NCBI GenBank assembly: GCA_016875165.1
Contig: VGSF01000047.1
Coordinates: 1 to 36,339, forward strand
Source: Deltaproteobacteria bacterium
Lineage (GTDB): Bacteria; Desulfobacterota; SM23-61
Length of the DNA stretch: 36,339 nucleotides
Reading direction: 5' to 3'
A model generated the notes under the pieces. It had not been told where the DNA came from. It was given only the letters and a program-made list of their open reading frames with translations, and made no database searches. The translations under genes were made by a program, and so were the position numbers. Shown here in pieces: positions 32,228-36,339 of the stretch. Each line of letters starts with the position of its first letter. The first letter of the stretch is position 1.

Positions 32228-33273
32228 CTTTGCGCCACTCCCTTCCCTGCTATTTCGGGCACCACCTTTTGTCTTTTCCGGACTTCCTCCATTTCCTGAA
32301 TGTATCCCCAAATTCCCTTGCGGAACTTAAATACAATGATGAGTAACGAAATACCCAGAAACATCTCCCAGCGATGAATGTAGATGGGTAAAAAATTGCT
32401 GATCAGCATGTAAACCACCCCCCCCACGATCGATCCATATAATCTTCCCGCTCCGCCGATCAGGCAGGCGAAGACCACCCCTACGTTCCCGTGCACATCC
32501 ATCACGTTGGGATTGACATATTTGTAATTCAAAGCCGTTAGGGTGCCGGCTAAGCCCGCCAGGGAGGCAGCGATCACGAAAGTGAGCCATTTATAAAAAT
32601 AGGTGTTATACCCCAGGAACTTCACCCTAATTTCGTCTTCTTTGATCGACCGGATCATTATTCCATAGGGGGAAGAAGTCAGGCGTTTGAGGAGGTAAAA
32701 AACCAATAGCAGAAAGAAGAGGACGAAAAGAAACATGCTAATCTTGCTGGCAGGATTGAAGAACCCGACACTCAGGGCGTGGATTCCAAACCCGTCTTCT
32801 CCGTTGGTGATTCCTCGAAGGGGGGAGAGAACGAGGAAGAAGCCGATGGAATTGAAAGCCAAATTCATCAAGGCAAAACAGGCCCCTGTCGCCCGGACCA
32901 CGATGGCGCCGACCAACATCCCCAGTAACGCGGCCGCCACGATCCCCACCAGCATGGCCAGAAGGGGATTCCCGTGGAAATACTTGATGAAAAGTCCGGA
33001 AGAATAGGCCCCCGTCCCCAGAAAGAGCAGATGGCCGAACGAAAGACGCCCCATGTATCCATAAATCAGGTCGAAGGACATGGCAAAGATGCAAAAGATC
33101 ATGAAATCCGTCACCCGGTGAGTGGAGAAGATGGTAGCCAGCAACAGGAAAGCCCCCGCAATGATTAGAAAATCATATCCTGCCAGCCTGGATTTTGGAT
33201 GGCTAAATTCCTCAGCCGTAATTAATGGGCCTGGATCGGTCCCTGGTTTCAATGTTTCCTCCTTCTTGAACAT
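32224..33273 (-). CDS. livM: Branched-chain amino acid type ABC transporter permease LivM
   Basis: This is the second permease, 349 residues with a cytosolic N-terminal tail of about 30 residues and eight to ten hydrophobic segments. FDLIYGYMGRLSFGHLLFLGTGAYSSGLF matches the LivM signature, and ASLAGLAGTLTALNYKYVNPN and VVFACLIGGAGRLYGSIVGGVVY follow in family order. It pairs with LivH to form the channel. livF ends 25 bases upstream. The polar C-terminus ends inside the livH start, suggesting coupled translation. Confidence 0.92.
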   Translation of the reverse strand: MFKKEETLKPGTDPGPLITAEEFSHPKSRLAGYDFLIIAGAFLLLATIFSTHRVTDFMIFCIFAMSFDLIYGYMGRLSFGHLLFLGTGAYSSGLFIKYFHGNPLLAMLVGIVAAALLGMLVGAIVVRATGACFALMNLAFNSIGFFLVLSPLRGITNGEDGFGIHALSVGFFNPASKISMFLFVLFFLLLVFYLLKRLTSSPYGIMIRSIKEDEIRVKFLGYNTYFYKWLTFVIAASLAGLAGTLTALNYKYVNPNVMDVHGNVGVVFACLIGGAGRLYGSIVGGVVYMLISNFLPIYIHRWEMFLGISLLIIVFKFRKGIWGYIQEMEEVRKRQKVVPEIAGKGVAQR

Positions 33274-33298
33274 TCACGCCTCAAAATGATCTCAATCC

Positions 33299-33988
33299 TT
33301 AGAGATACTCTTCTAACCCCTTCGTGTCCGCGATCTCTGTTTTTTCGACAATTTCCCTGGCGATTTTTCCTTCTTTTAAAATGAATACGCAGTCTGCCAG
33401 CTCTTTAACTATGGCCAGGTTTTGCTCGACAATGACGGCTGAAACTTGATCCTTCAGGTTTTTCAGGATCGTTGCTATATCTTCAATAACCACGGCGGCC
33501 AACCCTTGAGTCGGTTCGTCGATCAAGAGGAGTTTGGGGGCTCCCACCAGGGCTCGCCCCACCAGCAAGATCTGTCTCTGCCCCCCGCTTAACTGGCCGG
33601 CCTTCAGTTTCATGAAGTTTGTAAGCTTGGGGTAGATGGCGGTCATCTTCTCCAGGGCCCGGTCCAGTGGCTCCCCGCTGGCATAGGCGGCGATCTCGAT
33701 ATTCTCCTTAACCGTGAGGTTTCCGAAGACTTTCTTTTCCTGGGCGACGTACCTCAACCCTTGCGCATAAAGCTCCTCCGGAGGAACCCCCGAGACTTCC
33801 TTTCCCTGGTAAGTGATGGAGCCTTTCCGGGGCTTCATCAAACCCATGATGGTTTTTAGGAGAGTGGTCTTCCCCGCCCCGTTGCGCCCGATAAAGAAGG
33901 CCATCTGTCCCTTCCGGACATTGAAGGAAACGTCGTGCAGCACCAGGGCATGGCCATAGGCTACATCTAAATGTTTAACTGCGAACAT
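33299..33988 (-). CDS. livF: Branched-chain amino acid type ABC transporter ATPase LivF
   Basis: This is a 229-residue ABC ATPase. Walker A is GRNGAGKTT, the signature is LSGGQRQILLVGRAL, Walker B is LLLIDEP followed by TQGL, and the switch region is VSAVIVEQNLAIV, with Gln-Asn in place of a simple His as usual in LivF. The start is ATG 33988, preceded by AAAGGTAAGG. It lies four bases after the livG stop; the longer frame to 34090 overlaps livG and is not needed. It works with LivG as a nucleotide-binding pair. Confidence 0.93.
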   Translation of the reverse strand: MFAVKHLDVAYGHALVLHDVSFNVRKGQMAFFIGRNGAGKTTLLKTIMGLMKPRKGSITYQGKEVSGVPPEELYAQGLRYVAQEKKVFGNLTVKENIEIAAYASGEPLDRALEKMTAIYPKLTNFMKLKAGQLSGGQRQILLVGRALVGAPKLLLIDEPTQGLAAVVIEDIATILKNLKDQVSAVIVEQNLAIVKELADCVFILKEGKIAREIVEKTEIADTKGLEEYL

Positions 33989-33992
33989 ATCC

Positions 33993-34757
33993 TTACCTTT
34001 CTGCTCCTGCTTTTCCCCAGTAACATTCTCTGACGGCTTTATCGCTAAGCACCAGGTCGGGTTTTCCCTCACAGATGAATTTTCCCTCATTCATGACACC
34101 CAGGCGGTCCACTAAATCTACGATCTTGGATAGTTTATGCTCGATGATGACCAGGGTCAGGTTCTTCTTGATCCGGTTAAGAAGGCTAAGAACGTCGTTG
34201 ATTTCCAGATCACTCAGCCCCGACAGGGGTTCATCCAGCAAGAGAAGCCGGGGATTCAGGGAAAGGGCAATGGCAATCTCTAACAGCCTCTTGGACCCAT
34301 AGGAAAGCTCGGCGGTCTGGGTCGTGGCTTTGCTTTCCAGGCCTACCGTTCTCATCGCCTGGAAGCAATTCATTCTGATGCCTTCGTTGTTAGCCGGCGA
34401 TAATAGAAATTTGCTAAAGGAGGTATGGTTTTTTTGGAAGCGAATGCTGGAAAGGACCAGGTTTTCCCAGACGGTCATGGAATTGAAGACCGAAACCAGC
34501 TGGAAGGTCCTGACCATTCCCTGCAGCACCCTCCGGCTGGCTGTCAGGCGGGAAATATCCTTCCCGAAGAATATGATCCGCCCCGCTGTAGGGGGAAAAA
34601 ATCCGGTAAGAAGGTTAAAGAAGGTCGTCTTTCCAGACCCGTTGGGGCCGATGATACCCACCGTCTCCCCCGGCTGAACCTGAAAATCCACTTGGTTTAC
34701 GGCAATGAGGCCGCCGAAATTTTTGCTAAGGCCTTCTGCTTTTAAGATTTCAGACAT
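33993..34757 (-). CDS. livG: Branched-chain amino acid type ABC transporter ATPase LivG
   Basis: This is a 254-residue ABC ATPase of the LivG class. Walker A is GPNGSGKTT, the post-Walker segment GMVRTFQLVSVF is diagnostic of LivG, the signature is LSYGSKRLLEIA (a Y-S-K variant of the usual Y-G-x-Q/R), Walker B is LLLLDEP followed by LSGL, and the switch His is in VIIEHK. It is the second gene of the operon, after a 119-base gap from the binding-protein gene; that gap contains an inverted repeat at 34776-34859. Confidence 0.93.
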   Translation of the reverse strand: MSEILKAEGLSKNFGGLIAVNQVDFQVQPGETVGIIGPNGSGKTTFFNLLTGFFPPTAGRIIFFGKDISRLTASRRVLQGMVRTFQLVSVFNSMTVWENLVLSSIRFQKNHTSFSKFLLSPANNEGIRMNCFQAMRTVGLESKATTQTAELSYGSKRLLEIAIALSLNPRLLLLDEPLSGLSDLEINDVLSLLNRIKKNLTLVIIEHKLSKIVDLVDRLGVMNEGKFICEGKPDLVLSDKAVRECYWGKAGAER

Positions 34758-34775
34758 GCTGTCCTCATTATTAAG

Positions 34776-34859
34776 AGTTCGGAGTTCGGAGCGAAGATTT
34801 TTTCAACTCCTTACTCACGGCGCTTATGATTCCTAACCCATCACTCCGACCTCCGAACT
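34776..34859. repeat. Inverted repeat between livK and livG
   Basis: AGTTCGGAGTTCGGAG and CTCCGACCTCCGAACT form an imperfect 16-bp inverted repeat with a 52-base interior. It may attenuate transcription after the abundantly needed binding protein, but no T-run is evident. Confidence 0.5.
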
Positions 34860-34876
34860 TTCATTCCGCATTGTTA

Positions 34877-36130
34877 TTACCACCCCATTTCTTTCAAGGG
34901 CAGGCACAGCTCTTCGCCAGTATAGATATCGGCTACTTTGGCAATATCCCATTTGTCTCTTTTGTCCTTGGGGCCCTTGCCGTCAACGATAAATTTGGCG
35001 TATTTATAATCCGGCCGGCCATCTACCCGCCATTTAGCCGGGCCTTTGACGCTCATAAAATCCGGTTTGCCCATTAGAGCCTTATAAACTTTATCCGGCT
35101 CCACAGAATTGGCCAGTTCGATCCCGCGCAGGGTTTCCAGCATGCCCAGGTAAGCAAAAACCGCGAAGGGATCGGGCGGTTCACCATATTCTAATCTCCA
35201 TGCTTTGGTCAGCTCGTCGACCGCCTTAACTGTTTCCGTATCTTTGAGTCCAGTCAAGTCGTGAAACCACCACATACCCATGGTTACACCCTCGAGCGCT
35301 TCCGGAGGAACCCCTAAGGCCAGAGTCGTGATGATGGAGTTGAAGAAAACTTTTGTGTCTTTCTTCAGGCCCAGCTCATGGACCTGCTTAAGGGCGTTGA
35401 TGATGTCTGCGCCCCAGTGGCCCATCATCACCGCGTCTGGTTTGGCTTCTTTGATCTTGATTATATAGGAGGTGAAATCAGGAGCTCCTACAGGGGACCA
35501 GACCTCACTCACTTTGATGTGAGGGTATCTGCTCTTGAATACTTTATTGGCTCCTTCCGCCGCTCCCCGGCCATAGGCGTAATCGGGAAGGAAGAGGGTC
35601 ACGCTCTTTGGTTTGTATGTTTTGGAAACATAATCGGCACACATTCTTCCAATGCCATCCACTGCGCCCAGGGTAGAAATGTAATAAGGAGCCTTTTCCG
35701 CCTTACTGAAGACCTTTTCGGCAACGCCATTGGTAGCCATAAAATAGGCTTGACCGCCTTTGATTTGCTCATTGATGGCTGTGCTGACGTGAGCGAAGGT
35801 TCCGCCCACAATGACTGTTATGTTGTCGTTCAGGAATTCCCGGAGTCTGCGAACGCCCACATCCGGTTTGGTTTCGTCATCCCGGATCACGGGTTCAATC
35901 TTGACCTTCTTGCCTCTTAAGGTCAGACCCCCCTTTTCGTTGACCTGTTTGATGGCTAACTTAGCCCCGTCGATCTGAATCTTTCCCACTGCCGCACCCA
36001 CTCCCGTGGTGCTGTACATTACCCCGACCTTGATGGTGTCAGCAGTTGCCAGGGAGGAGCTGCCTGAAGCCAAAAGAAAAAGAGCTGACATCAGGCCCAT
36101 GGCCCAAAAGAATCTAAACTGTTTTTTCAT
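34877..36130 (-). CDS. livK: Branched-chain amino acid type ABC transporter substrate-binding protein
   Basis: This is a 417-residue periplasmic binding protein of the LivJ/LivK type. The signal peptide covers about residues 1-30 (MKKQFRFFWAMGLMSALFLL, cleavage near ATA-DTIKVG). IKVGVMYSTTGVGAAVGKIQIDGAKLAI opens lobe 1, VIVGGTFAHVSTAINEQI and PYYISTLG follow, and FLPDYAYGRGAAEGA begins lobe 2. AAAGGAGG precedes ATG 36130. It is the first gene of the operon livK-livG-livF-livM-livH. The ligand cannot be assigned; such proteins bind many amino acids, amides and aromatic compounds. The upstream region is occupied by a probable insertion sequence, which may have replaced the native promoter. Confidence 0.92.
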   Translation of the reverse strand: MKKQFRFFWAMGLMSALFLLASGSSSLATADTIKVGVMYSTTGVGAAVGKIQIDGAKLAIKQVNEKGGLTLRGKKVKIEPVIRDDETKPDVGVRRLREFLNDNITVIVGGTFAHVSTAINEQIKGGQAYFMATNGVAEKVFSKAEKAPYYISTLGAVDGIGRMCADYVSKTYKPKSVTLFLPDYAYGRGAAEGANKVFKSRYPHIKVSEVWSPVGAPDFTSYIIKIKEAKPDAVMMGHWGADIINALKQVHELGLKKDTKVFFNSIITTLALGVPPEALEGVTMGMWWFHDLTGLKDTETVKAVDELTKAWRLEYGEPPDPFAVFAYLGMLETLRGIELANSVEPDKVYKALMGKPDFMSVKGPAKWRVDGRPDYKYAKFIVDGKGPKDKRDKWDIAKVADIYTGEELCLPLKEMGW

Positions 36131-36302
36131 GTCTTCCCTCCTTTTTAAGTTTTTTTAGGAAATATAAAAGCTCACTACTGTCCAAATAAAAATTTTAACA
36201 TAACATAAAACGCTATGACTTCATTGGATAATTGCAATATTTTGTACGGGAACGATTTGAATTTTGAAAAAGGCTATACTCCCCTAAAAAAGGAGGTGGC
36301 CA

Positions 36303-36339
36303 ATGAATCGAGGTCGTACAATCTTCGCACAAGCCATGC
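36303..36339 (+). CDS. Start of a probable IS4-family transposase (cut by window end)
   Basis: AAAAGGAGGTGG precedes an ATG that encodes MNRGRTIFAQAM before the window ends. Transposases of the IS4 superfamily with a DUF4372-type N-terminus often begin with a very similar M-N-x-G-x-T-x-F-A-Q segment. The AT-rich 36170-36300 stretch would then hold the left end of the insertion sequence, perhaps starting near ACTGTCCAAATAAAAATTT. Only 12 codons are visible, so this is tentative. Confidence 0.5.
   Translation, partial: MNRGRTIFAQAM

Overview
The window looks like a chromosomal segment of an anaerobic, probably Desulfobacterota-like (former Deltaproteobacteria) bacterium. This is inferred from the gene mix and not from a marker gene: a periplasmic membrane-bound [NiFe] hydrogenase, a tungsten-type aldehyde:ferredoxin oxidoreductase, corrinoid salvage and uptake, a TonB system, flhG-fliA, and many short palindromic intergenic repeats. 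No rRNA, tRNA or CRISPR array was seen.

Layout. (a) 1-5.6 kb, plus strand: a DUF1841 protein, a VOC-fold protein, a secreted DUF1460-like putative amidase, a transketolase gene broken by an internal deletion plus frameshift, and a long-form transaldolase. (b) 6.0-18.4 kb, plus strand: a corrinoid regulon. A first cobalamin riboswitch with a terminator precedes cobU-cobT-cobS and, after a mobile-element copy, cobC-btuF-btuC-btuD. A second riboswitch, which appears to hide the ribosome binding site, precedes btuB, followed by tonB, a small unknown gene and cobD. Together these genes import corrinoids across both membranes and attach the lower nucleotide loop. The CobD protein has Asn where the PLP-binding Lys should be. 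(c) 18.9-20.8 kb: a sigma-54 type promoter drives flhG-fliA. (d) 25.4-20.8 kb, minus strand: an uptake [NiFe] hydrogenase operon (small subunit, large subunit, cytochrome b, maturation protease, hypC, hypA). (e) 25.4-31.4 kb: a repeat-rich zone holding a PAS protein and, on the minus strand, an aldehyde oxidoreductase with a MoaD/ThiS-like partner. (f) 36.1-31.4 kb, minus strand: a complete Liv-type ABC transporter. The window ends inside the first codons of a probable IS4-family transposase.

The most striking observation is in the hydrogenase large subunit. An in-frame TGA replaces the second cysteine of the N-terminal CxxC (L1) motif, a ligand of the Ni-Fe site. The rest of the 569-codon frame is intact, and a 6-bp hairpin with a G in its loop starts 17 nt downstream, as in bacterial SECIS elements. 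Known [NiFeSe] enzymes carry selenocysteine in the C-terminal (L2) motif, so this would be a different placement, unless it is a nonsense mutation or a sequence error. The paired small subunit has Asp in place of one proximal-cluster cysteine.

The second theme is non-coding mobile DNA. Three families of gene-less elements with terminal inverted repeats can be delimited, several with visible target duplications: a ~270-bp family (4 copies, 8-bp duplications), a 157-bp family (2 copies, 4-bp duplications) and a 516-bp element (4-bp duplication). A fourth family of CAGAG-type palindromes ends directly at three start codons.
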